Positions 1 to 6,315 are shown, numbered from the stretch's first letter. The stretch: DNA of 6,454 nt from Hyphomicrobiales bacterium (GCA_027069645.1 JALXEI010000122.1:1-6454), one strand, 5' to 3'. Notes: generated by a model not told the origin, from the sequence alone. Translations and numbers: made by a program.

Positions 1-815
1 AAACGTCACGGGCTGTTTTTCAGCAGATCATTGGCCATAATCCGAATAGTTTGCGAACCCCAAGGTCGATTGTCAAGTTTTTGCCACGCAGTTTGAAGGC
101 CTCTCTCGAAAGGGGCCTCAACGAGCACCCTTCAATTTTGGGAGCGGCCTACAGGGAAATCGCTGCCACGCATACCGTTCATGTCATCCGCGGGGAGCTT
201 TTGCCGGAAATTAATTTTGAAAGCAGCTATACGGATCGTTTCCATCAGGCGAAGGGGATTGATCGCCAGGGAACAACGATTGTTCGCGGGACCTTCAAAA
301 TGCCCTTGTATGCCGCCGGGGATATTTCGGCTCGGGTGCGACAGGCCAAACAGATTGTGCTGCAACGGCGCCAGGAGTTGCAGACAGCAAAGCGTCTTGT
401 GCGCGCCGATATCATCGCCAGCTGGGGGCGGGTATCATCCATTCGTGCCAAACTGATGTCTGACAGGGCTCAGGTTGCGGCCAGCAGAACCGCTCTGGAA
501 GGGGTGCGCGAAGAAGAGAAGGTCGGGCAGAGAACTGTCATCAACGTGCTGGATGCGCAGCAGGAACTTCTGGATGCGCAGGTCACACTGGCTGTTACCA
601 GAAGGGATTTGATCGTGGCCCGTTACCAGTTGCTGGCGGCAACCGGACGTCTGTCAGCCGCCGGGCTGGGGATCAGGGTTGATTATTATGATCCCGAAAG
701 ACATTACAACCGCGTTGAGCGTAAATGGTATGGAACACGGGTTGAAGAATATAATGACGATCAGGAGCGCCGCGCTCTTGTCAATGACCGGTATTTCCCG
801 ACGAGCTATAAATAG
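1..815 (+). CDS. tolC: TolC-family type I secretion outer membrane protein, C-terminal part (5' end outside window)
   Basis: This is the C-terminal ~270 residues of a TolC-type outer membrane channel, read in frame from base 3 with no start in the window. TolC proteins form trimeric tunnels across the outer membrane and periplasm and dock onto ABC or RND exporters. The visible part starts at the junction between the two TolC repeats (TSRAVFQQIIGHNP), continues with a segment equivalent to LPxSLxxALxxGLxxxP, then has the second-repeat beta segment RGTFKMPLYAAGD, followed by the long coiled-coil helix pair. The most diagnostic part is VGQRTVINVLDAQQELLDAQ, then the helix ending LLAATGRL. The tail YYDPERHYNRVERKWYG is typical of alphaproteobacterial members. 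Family members are usually about 440-500 residues, so roughly 200 are missing to the left. A TTG at 51 is internal, not the start. The popZ and valS neighbours match the usual alphaproteobacterial context. The exported substrate cannot be told from this piece. Confidence 0.93.
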   Translation, partial: TSRAVFQQIIGHNPNSLRTPRSIVKFLPRSLKASLERGLNEHPSILGAAYREIAATHTVHVIRGELLPEINFESSYTDRFHQAKGIDRQGTTIVRGTFKMPLYAAGDISARVRQAKQIVLQRRQELQTAKRLVRADIIASWGRVSSIRAKLMSDRAQVAASRTALEGVREEEKVGQRTVINVLDAQQELLDAQVTLAVTRRDLIVARYQLLAATGRLSAAGLGIRVDYYDPERHYNRVERKWYGTRVEEYNDDQERRALVNDRYFPTSYK

Positions 816-900
816 AAAGTTTGAGTGTGATCGCATTGCCGGGAAAACGTGTGTCTGTCATTATATGACTGTGAGTGTGGTTGCTGTTTTTTCTGTCCTG

Positions 901-931
901 GCGGAGGAGTCTGGCAACAGGAGCCGCTTTT
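901..931 (+). terminator. possible weak terminator hairpin after the tolC-like gene
   Basis: GCGG (901-904) can pair with CCGC (924-927). Inside it TCTG (910-913) pairs with CAGG (918-921) around a GCAA tetraloop, and TTTT (928-931) follows. The two stems are separated by an asymmetric internal loop (5 and 2 bases), so the hairpin is weak. It lies 85 bases after the tolC stop and 70 bases before popZ. It might separate the two genes only partly. Confidence 0.25.
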
Positions 932-987
932 CCCATGAGTCGGCCACATTTTACCGTTAAAACGCCAGTGACAGACGGTTGAATATC

Positions 988-994
988 GAGGGAA
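988..994 (+). promoter_or_regulatory. ribosome binding site of popZ
   Basis: GAGGGAA ends 7 bases before the ATG at 1002. This is a good Shine-Dalgarno match at ordinary spacing and fixes the popZ start. The N-terminal conserved motif of the protein begins 10 residues after this ATG, as in the family. Confidence 0.7.
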
Positions 995-1001
995 TTGCAG
1001 G

Positions 1002-2291
1002 ATGAGCAGTGCGAGAAAGAATATAGCTGATCCGAGTATGGCAGATATAATCAGTTCGATTAAAAACATACTCGATGATGATAGCGGGGAAAGTGCTTCC
1101 GGTCAGGTTTCGACAAGTGACAATGCATCTGCTCCCGTTATGCAATTGACAGAAAACCAGATTGCCGAACCTGAACGCGGAGCGGGGGCGGGAGATATTC
1201 CCACAAAGACATCCGACCCGCTGGTTCTTGATGAAGCGGCGATTGTTCCCGATCCGGCCACTCCTGCCGCTTCCATGAATGAGGCCGTTGGCCCGGCTCC
1301 CGAAAATCCTGCTCCGGCCCCCGGGAATGCTCCTGAAAACACGGTTGTGGCGCCAGCACAACCGGCAACAGGGACCGTCGAACAGACGATTGCCTCACCT
1401 GTACCACCTCTTGCAAACGAGCTGACCGCGGTAGATACAGCCGCTGAAATTCCGGCGGCTTCAGCACAGTTGACCGGTTCGGCCCAAACAGCAGCCGCAG
1501 CACCCCGGCCACCTGAAACGCAGTCACCCGCTCCTGTTGCACCGTCAGCCCCTGATGCGGCGGCGGTCCCCGCAGCATCGGCAGCGCCAGTGGCGAATGA
1601 TGTCGTATCTGCACAGCCTGCTGTTCCGGCACAGGAACCGGCCGGTGCAACCGGTTCAGCACCTGTCGCTGCGCAAGGCGCTCTGCCTGCGGAACAGGGA
1701 GGAAATGCGCCTTCGGCAGAACAACCGGTTGAAAATATGCCGGACAGCGATCCACTGGCCGTATCGCCCCTTGATGAAGCATTGGGTGAACCCGGAGATC
1801 CGGTTGGAGAAATGATGCGGGCTGCCGATGCCGACCCCATGCCGGCCGAGAATTTTGGTGGTGAGGTGGCCACCGACCGGATGCTTGAGGATCTGCCGTC
1901 CGGAGAGGTGGAAAATACTGATTCTTCGCCGGGCGCTCCGGAGACCTCGTCTGTCCCCGGTCAGGACAATGTGACGGCTGCTGCTGTCCCGGTATCTGAA
2001 ACCGGGCCTGCGCCGGAACCGGAATCTGAACCTGAACCGGTGATCGTTGATGCAACACGGGTTTCACCGGAAGATGCCGCGGCGATTACCGCTGTTGCTG
2101 CGGCAACGTCGGAAGCTTTGGCCGGAACACCGGAAGAAACCGCCCCGAAAGAGAAATGCACTTCTCTGGAAGACAGTATCAAGGCCATGTTGAAACCGAT
2201 GATCAGGGAATGGCTGGATGACAATATGCCAAGGATCCTGGAAGGTGCCATCAGGGAAGAAGTTGAGGAAACGGACAACAACAATAGCTGA
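1002..2291 (+). CDS. popZ: PopZ (DUF2497) polar organizing protein with long disordered linker
   Basis: PopZ self-assembles into a polar scaffold that tethers the centromere through ParB and recruits cell-cycle regulators in alphaproteobacteria. Both ends of this 429-residue protein fit the family. Residues 11-27 (PSMADIISSIKNILDDD) are the N-terminal partner-binding helix. Residues ~355-375 form an Ala-rich helix, and residues 388-423 (SLEDSIKAMLKPMIREWL, then DDNMPRILEGAIREEVEE) are the C-terminal oligomerisation helices. Between them lie about 330 residues rich in Pro, Ala, Glu, Asp and Gln with no predictable fold, corresponding to the acidic proline-rich linker. From memory, Caulobacter PopZ is 177 residues with a linker of about 80, so this linker is several-fold longer. 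There is one Cys (386) and a polar Asn-rich tail. A Shine-Dalgarno site supports the start, and a strong terminator follows directly. The call is secure for the family. Polar function here is inferred from homologues. Confidence 0.93.
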   Translation: MSSARKNIADPSMADIISSIKNILDDDSGESASGQVSTSDNASAPVMQLTENQIAEPERGAGAGDIPTKTSDPLVLDEAAIVPDPATPAASMNEAVGPAPENPAPAPGNAPENTVVAPAQPATGTVEQTIASPVPPLANELTAVDTAAEIPAASAQLTGSAQTAAAAPRPPETQSPAPVAPSAPDAAAVPAASAAPVANDVVSAQPAVPAQEPAGATGSAPVAAQGALPAEQGGNAPSAEQPVENMPDSDPLAVSPLDEALGEPGDPVGEMMRAADADPMPAENFGGEVATDRMLEDLPSGEVENTDSSPGAPETSSVPGQDNVTAAAVPVSETGPAPEPESEPEPVIVDATRVSPEDAAAITAVAAATSEALAGTPEETAPKEKCTSLEDSIKAMLKPMIREWLDDNMPRILEGAIREEVEETDNNNS

Positions 2292-2322
2292 CCGGAAAAA
2301 CGGATTTGTTGAGCGCTTTTGC

Positions 2323-2356
2323 AAAACAGTCACTTCGGGCGAGGTGGCTGTTTTTT
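2323..2356 (+). terminator. strong intrinsic terminator after popZ
   Basis: Fourteen bases, 2323-2336 (AAAACAGTCACTTC), pair with 2341-2354 (GAGGTGGCTGTTTT) around a GGGC loop, with only two G-U pairs. The T-run 2351-2356 follows the GC-containing part of the stem. It starts 32 bases after the popZ stop. This is the clearest terminator in the window and implies that most popZ transcripts end before valS. Confidence 0.85.
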
Positions 2357-2443
2357 CTCTGTGGAGGGGCAGTCCGCTCCGCCGGTTGCGGATTTGTCAT
2401 TCGCTGGGCATTGACTGCCGACAACTTGTGTGGTTTTTCACAA

Positions 2444-2492
2444 TTAACCGGATGCCGGGTCGTAACATCGGATGAAAGTTCCGTCCGGTTGA
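2444..2492 (+). other. long-range inverted repeat in the valS leader
   Basis: TTAACCGGATG (2444-2454) can pair with CGTCCGGTTGA (2482-2492): 11 base pairs including two G-U pairs, with a 27-base loop. It ends 40 bases before the valS ATG and lies between the popZ terminator and valS, so it would be in the 5' untranslated RNA if transcription starts upstream. No T-run follows it, so it is not a plain terminator. I see no T-box signature and no valine-rich leader peptide. Function unknown. Confidence 0.4.
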
Positions 2493-2511
2493 ATATTCCA
2501 GCTACAACCAC

Positions 2512-2520
2512 AAGGCGGGA
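2512..2520 (+). promoter_or_regulatory. probable ribosome binding site of valS, distant
   Basis: AAGGCGGGA is the only purine-rich Shine-Dalgarno-like stretch before valS. Its end lies 12 bases from the ATG at 2533, longer than usual. No ATG, GTG or TTG codon lies in frame between the upstream stop (2473-2475) and 2533, so the start stands regardless. Confidence 0.45.
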
Positions 2521-2532
2521 TCGATAGACCAT

Positions 2533-5508
2533 ATGCTTGAGAAACAGTTCCAGCCCATGAGGGTCGAACAGAATATTTACCGGCAATGGGAAGAGGCCGG
2601 GGCCTTTAAAAGTCAGCCCGGGCGTGCGCAGGAGGGGGCTGACTCCTATTGCATTGTCATCCCGCCGCCCAATGTCACGGGTTCCCTGCATATGGGCCAT
2701 GCGCTCAATAACACCATTCAGGATATTCTCGTGCGCTTTGAGCGCATGCGCGGCAAGGATGTGCTCTGGCAACCGGGCATGGATCATGCGGGTATCGCCA
2801 CCCAGATGGTGGTCGAACGTCAACTGGCCGAAAAGGGTGAGCCGGGGCGGCGCGAGATGGGCCGGGAAAAGTTCATCGAACGTATCTGGCAATGGAAGGA
2901 AGAATCGGGCGGTACCATCATCAATCAGCTTCGTCGGCTGGGCGCTTCATGCGACTGGTCCCGCGAGCGATTTACGATGGATGAAGGTCTGTCAAAGGCC
3001 GTGCGCAAGGTTTTTGTCGAACTCCATGAACAGGGATTGATCTATCGCGACAAGCGTCTTGTCAACTGGGACCCGAAATTTCACACCGCCATTTCCGATC
3101 TTGAGGTCGAAAATATAGAGGTGGATGGCCATATGTGGCACTTCAGATATCCCCTTGCAGATGGCCTGACCTACACCTATGTCGAGCGCGATGAAGATGG
3201 CAAGGTGGTTCTGGAAGAGGAGCGCGACTATATCTCTATCGCCACCACCCGCCCGGAAACCATGCTGGGTGACGGGGCGGTTGCGGTTCATCCATCTGAC
3301 GAGCGCTATGCTCCTATTATTGGCAAGCTGTGTGAAATTCCGGTGGGGCCAAAAGAATTCCGCCGCCATATCCCCATCATCACCGATGACTATCCCGATC
3401 CTGATTTTGGCTCCGGTGCGGTCAAGATTACCGGTGCCCATGATTTCAACGACTATGCCGTTGCCCGCCGTCACAATATCCCGCTTTACCGCCTGATGGA
3501 TGAAGAGGCGAGGATGCGCTCTGACGGCCTTACCTATGAAGAAAGTGCCGGACTGGCTGGCAAGCTGGCGGAGGGGAGCCTTGGCCCCGATGATGTCGAT
3601 GTTGATGCCATCAATCTGGTGCCCGAGCATCTGCGCGGCCTTGATCGTTATGAAGCCCGCGACAGGATCATTGAAGAAATCAACCGCGACGGGCTGGCCG
3701 TCATGACCGATGGCGGGGATGATGAGTCGGTGCCGCTGGTTGAAAACAAAAAAATCATGCAGCCCTTCGGGGATCGCTCCCATGTGGTCATTGAGCCCAT
3801 GCTGACAGATCAGTGGTTTGTCAATGCCGGGGAACTGGCCAAACCGGCGATTGAAGCGGTGGAGAGCGGTCGCACCCGCTTTGTGCCCGCCAACTGGGAC
3901 CGCACCTATTTTCAGTGGATGCGCAATATCGAACCCTGGTGCATCTCGCGCCAGCTCTGGTGGGGGCATCGCATACCCGCCTGGTTCGGGCCGGATGGCG
4001 AAATATTTGTGGCTCATGATGAAAAAGAGGCCAGGGAGCTGGCGCGCGAACATTATGGCAGGGATGAAGAATTAAAGCGTGACGAAGATGTGCTCGATAC
4101 CTGGTTCTCGTCCGCGCTGTGGGCCTTTTCCACCCTGGGCTGGCCGGACGAGACGCCGGAGCTCAAGCGCTATTACCCGACCAGTGTGCTGGTCACCGGC
4201 TTTGACATTATTTTCTTCTGGGTTGCCCGCATGATGATGATGGGGCTTCACTTCATGAAGGATGTGCCGTTTGATACGGTTTATGTCCATGCTCTTGTGC
4301 GCGACGAGCAGGGGGCGAAAATGTCCAAGTCAAAGGGCAATGTCATTGATCCGCTGGATATTATTGATGGCATTGATCCCGAGAGTCTGGTGGCCAAGCG
4401 CACCTCCAACATGATGAACCCGCAGGACGCCAAAAAGATCGAAAAAGCGACCCGCAAGCAATTTCCCGACGGGATTCCGGCTTACGGAACGGATGCCCTG
4501 CGCTTTACCCTTGCGGCAATGGCTGCACAGGGGCGTGATGTGCGCCTGTCCCTGTCACGCGTTGAAGGTTACCGGAATTTTTCGACAAAGCTGTGGAATG
4601 CCGCCCGTTTCACACAGATGAATGAATGTATCCGGGTTGAAGGCTTTGATCCGGCCGCTTGTCGCCAGACCGTTAATCGCTGGATTGGCGGCGAACTGGA
4701 GCGGGCAAGCGTTGCCATAACCGAGGCGATCGAGCTGCATCGCTATAATGAAGCGGCAGATGCGATCTATAAATTCGTCTGGCATGTCTATTGTGACTGG
4801 TATCTGGAACTGATCAAAACCATCCTGAATGGCAATGATGTGGAAGCCCAGCAGGAAACGCGGGCGATGGCCGCCTTTGTCCTTGATCATATCCTGAAAT
4901 TGCTGCATCCGTTCATGCCCTTTGTTACCGAGGAACTCTGGGACAAGCTGGCGGAATATGGTGCACCCCGTGAAAACATGCTGATTCTTGAGAAATGGCC
5001 GGAATTTCACGGTCTGATTGATGAAGCTGTTGATGAAGAAATCGACTGGCTGATCCGGCTGATTTCCGAAGTGCGTTCCGTGCGGGCAGAAATGAATGTA
5101 CCCGCCGCTGCCAGTGTCCCGCTGGTTTTCACCGGTACAGACGAACGCATTGAAAACAGGGTGCGAAATAACGAGGATACACTGATGCGTATTGCAAGGC
5201 TCGAACGCATCGGTTTCGAGAAGGATATACCGGATGGCGCCATTCAGATGGTCCTTGATGATGTCACCATCGCCATGCCGCTTGAAGGGATTATTGACAT
5301 TGACGCCGAGGAAGGCCGTCTTTCGCGTGAAATCGCGAAACACAGGGATGAAATTGGCAAGATAGACCGTAAACTTGAGAATGAGCAATTTGTCTCGCGT
5401 GCCCCCGAACATGTCGTCGAGGAGCAAAAACGTCGCCGGAAAGATGCCGAACAGGCCATTGAACAACTGAATATGGCGCTGCAACGCGTGAAGTCACTGC
5501 ATACGTAA
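2533..5508 (+). CDS. valS: valine--tRNA ligase (ValRS)
   Basis: Charges tRNA-Val with valine using ATP, in the cytoplasm, and hydrolyses mischarged Thr-tRNA-Val. This 991-residue class Ia synthetase is complete. The N-terminus (MLEKQFQPMRVEQNIYRQWE) is that of the family and fixes the start. The HIGH box is PPPNVTGSLHMGH (44-56). The editing insertion (CP1, about 190-450) contains ATTRPETMLGD (237-247) and GSGAVKITGAHDFNDY (293-308). Next come WWGHRIPAW (476-484), DTWFSS (522-527), GFDIIFFW (556-563) and KMSKS (596-600). The anticodon-binding helical domain covers about 710-855, and a charged C-terminal coiled-coil arm about 925-985. Directly after KMSKSKGNVIDPLDIID there is an insertion (about 613-651) known from gammaproteobacterial and eukaryotic ValRS, although the rest reads as alphaproteobacterial. 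No catalytic residue appears missing. Own transcription is likely because a terminator precedes the gene. A second terminator follows. Confidence 0.98.
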   Translation: MLEKQFQPMRVEQNIYRQWEEAGAFKSQPGRAQEGADSYCIVIPPPNVTGSLHMGHALNNTIQDILVRFERMRGKDVLWQPGMDHAGIATQMVVERQLAEKGEPGRREMGREKFIERIWQWKEESGGTIINQLRRLGASCDWSRERFTMDEGLSKAVRKVFVELHEQGLIYRDKRLVNWDPKFHTAISDLEVENIEVDGHMWHFRYPLADGLTYTYVERDEDGKVVLEEERDYISIATTRPETMLGDGAVAVHPSDERYAPIIGKLCEIPVGPKEFRRHIPIITDDYPDPDFGSGAVKITGAHDFNDYAVARRHNIPLYRLMDEEARMRSDGLTYEESAGLAGKLAEGSLGPDDVDVDAINLVPEHLRGLDRYEARDRIIEEINRDGLAVMTDGGDDESVPLVENKKIMQPFGDRSHVVIEPMLTDQWFVNAGELAKPAIEAVESGRTRFVPANWDRTYFQWMRNIEPWCISRQLWWGHRIPAWFGPDGEIFVAHDEKEARELAREHYGRDEELKRDEDVLDTWFSSALWAFSTLGWPDETPELKRYYPTSVLVTGFDIIFFWVARMMMMGLHFMKDVPFDTVYVHALVRDEQGAKMSKSKGNVIDPLDIIDGIDPESLVAKRTSNMMNPQDAKKIEKATRKQFPDGIPAYGTDALRFTLAAMAAQGRDVRLSLSRVEGYRNFSTKLWNAARFTQMNECIRVEGFDPAACRQTVNRWIGGELERASVAITEAIELHRYNEAADAIYKFVWHVYCDWYLELIKTILNGNDVEAQQETRAMAAFVLDHILKLLHPFMPFVTEELWDKLAEYGAPRENMLILEKWPEFHGLIDEAVDEEIDWLIRLISEVRSVRAEMNVPAAASVPLVFTGTDERIENRVRNNEDTLMRIARLERIGFEKDIPDGAIQMVLDDVTIAMPLEGIIDIDAEEGRLSREIAKHRDEIGKIDRKLENEQFVSRAPEHVVEEQKRRRKDAEQAIEQLNMALQRVKSLHT

Positions 5509-5514
5509 ACAGGT

Positions 5515-5539
5515 GCGGGATATCAGGATCCGGCTTTTT
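5515..5539 (+). terminator. intrinsic terminator after valS
   Basis: GCGGGAT (5515-5521) pairs with ATCCGGC (5528-5534) around an ATCAGG loop, with one G-G mismatch in seven positions, and TTTTT (5535-5539) follows at once. It begins 7 bases after the valS stop codon. The mismatch makes it weaker than the popZ terminator, but the position and T-run fit. Confidence 0.6.
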
Positions 5540-5788
5540 GTGATTTGGTAAAATGTGGAAAAGCAGGTTCTTTTGCGTTAACTGAGAGGAGCCTTTTTAG
5601 CGCTTTCAGTTCGCAAAACCGGAGAATGTGGGGAGGTTGTTGCTTCTTCCTACGGCGAAATATCCCTTTATCACAAGTATTTCACATTAATATGTATACT
5701 GAATAATGAAAAGGACTCCGGTCATTTTGACGGGAATAATACTTATACAGTGATTTAAAAAATATTTACACTATTGCTCATCTTGCTC

Positions 5789-5817
5789 TTGACAACAGGC
5801 AAGCAAAAGATTTTAAG
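5789..5817 (+). promoter_or_regulatory. candidate sigma70-type promoter in the valS-rpmG interval
   Basis: A perfect TTGACA -35 box (5789-5794), a 17-base spacer and TTTAAG (5812-5817, four of six matches to TATAAT), with an A/T-rich stretch just upstream (5751-5771). Transcription would begin near 5824 on the + strand. No solid gene lies downstream in that direction, so if it is active it would make a noncoding or very short coding RNA, running towards and possibly antisense to rpmG. A chance match is quite possible in A/T-rich DNA. Confidence 0.3.
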
Positions 5818-5970
5818 TGGAACTGAAATCAATTTTCGTATTCCCGTGTTGTTCAGGTCCGCCGCATCTCCTGAGACATGGGATATGTGGGTCAAGGAAG
5901 ACAGTGTGAGTGGCCTCCTCGTAATCACTGATTTCGGAATTGACTCTGCTGGGCCTGTTCATAAGGCTCA

Positions 5971-6041
5971 TGAAACCGGTCTCTGACTATTCGAATTCGG
6001 ATTTACCCCGCTGCCGAATGGATATGATGAGGCCGGTTTCG
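5971..6041. repeat. 13-base-pair inverted repeat with an inner hairpin
   Basis: TGAAACCGGTCTC (5971-5983) pairs with GAGGCCGGTTTCG (6029-6041), 11 Watson-Crick and two G-U pairs as + strand RNA. Nested inside, ATTCGG (5995-6000) pairs perfectly with CCGAAT (6014-6019) around a 13-base loop. Together they can fold as one branchless arm with an internal loop. No T-run follows on either strand, so it is not a typical terminator. Function unknown. Confidence 0.45.
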
Positions 6042-6204
6042 GATTCTTCCCTGTCCCGGATGAGAGATCGCCCCGCCTGTTAGGGGAAAGGAAATTATTT
6101 TCCGTGAATGGTATCCTGATGGTAAGCAATTGCCATCGCGCCTGATATCTGCGTTTCCGTCCTGTGATTTGTGCTCGTTCGGCGCAGAGCGACCCGCTGA
6201 ACCA

Positions 6205-6224
6205 AACCGGCTAAAATACCGGTT
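6205..6224. repeat. perfect 6-base-pair hairpin, possible rpmG 3' element
   Basis: AACCGG (6205-6210) and CCGGTT (6219-6224) flank an A/T-rich 8-base loop. It lies about 90 bases beyond the rpmG stop in the direction of rpmG transcription. A second hairpin, TTTTCC/GGAAAA (6245-6261), lies between them. Neither is followed by a T-run on the - strand, so a role in rpmG termination or 3' end stability is only a guess. Confidence 0.3.
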
Positions 6225-6315
6225 CCTGTTAAATCCGACGTTAATTTTCCAGCCCGGAAAACCTGAAACTTACTTGCGCAATGGCTGTCTTTCCTTGCCG
6301 GAATAAGGCAAAATC

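Larger units (their letters stand above)
5509..6315. other. 807-base interval without a confident gene
   Basis: Between valS and the convergent rpmG I find no ATG-started reading frame with a ribosome binding site and recognisable product. The middle (about 5650-5815) is clearly richer in A/T than the flanking genes. The interval holds the valS terminator, a promoter-like pair (5789-5817), a 13-base-pair inverted repeat (5971-6041), and smaller hairpins: 6071-6086 (CCCC/GGGG), 6090-6103 (GGAAA/TTTCC), 6205-6224 (AACCGG/CCGGTT) and 6245-6261 (TTTTCC/GGAAAA). One + strand frame runs from 5582 to 6145 with only two internal stops (5756, 5984). It could be a decayed gene, a small RNA locus or plain spacer. 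Confidence 0.6.

Noticed and set aside
836..866. TTGCCG and TTATAT as a popZ promoter
   Set aside because: The boxes match the consensus poorly and the spacing is 19 bases. I could not choose a popZ promoter with confidence.
1103..2067. Two long - strand reading frames (256 and 309 codons) opposite popZ
   Set aside because: They are shadows of the Ala/Pro-rich linker, whose GCN and CCN codons give few stops in the opposite frames. The translations are low-complexity, with no ribosome binding site or family resemblance, and the + strand protein is clearly PopZ.
976..2496. Identical 11-mer CGGTTGAATAT upstream of both popZ (976-986) and valS (2486-2496)
   Set aside because: Several repeated 11-mers are expected by chance in a window this long, the distances to the two start codons differ (15 and 36 bases), and no paired promoter box accompanies it at either place.
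2306..2527. A 73-codon + strand frame between popZ and valS, possibly a leader peptide
   Set aside because: It runs through the strong terminator, has no Shine-Dalgarno site, is not rich in Val codons and ends only a few bases before valS. Its composition looks random.
2992..4053. A 353-codon - strand reading frame opposite valS, and a second one at 4555-5484
   Set aside because: The sense strand encodes a complete, motif-verified ValRS over the same bases. The antisense translations show no recognisable domain and start without a good ribosome binding site.
5774..5986. A 70-residue protein from a TTG start, with a hydrophobic beginning (LLILLLTTG) like a short signal peptide
   Set aside because: It has no ATG and no Shine-Dalgarno site, the hydrophobic run is short, and the product is not recognised. 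Kept only as part of the possible decayed frame.
5990..5996. TTCGAAT resembling a tRNA T-loop
   Set aside because: The five bases on each side (GACTA and TCGGA) do not pair, and no acceptor or anticodon arm can be built around it.
5984..6041. TGA at 5984 followed by a hairpin as a selenocysteine codon with SECIS element
   Set aside because: The frame is open on both sides and a hairpin follows, but the flanking residues match no selenoprotein family I know, the loop lacks the expected features, and the frame has another stop (TAA 5756) and no start.
6295..6311. Small hairpin TTGCC/GGCAA just after the rpmG stop as its terminator
   Set aside because: Only five base pairs, a 7-base loop and no T-run on the - strand, so it does not meet the pattern of an intrinsic terminator.
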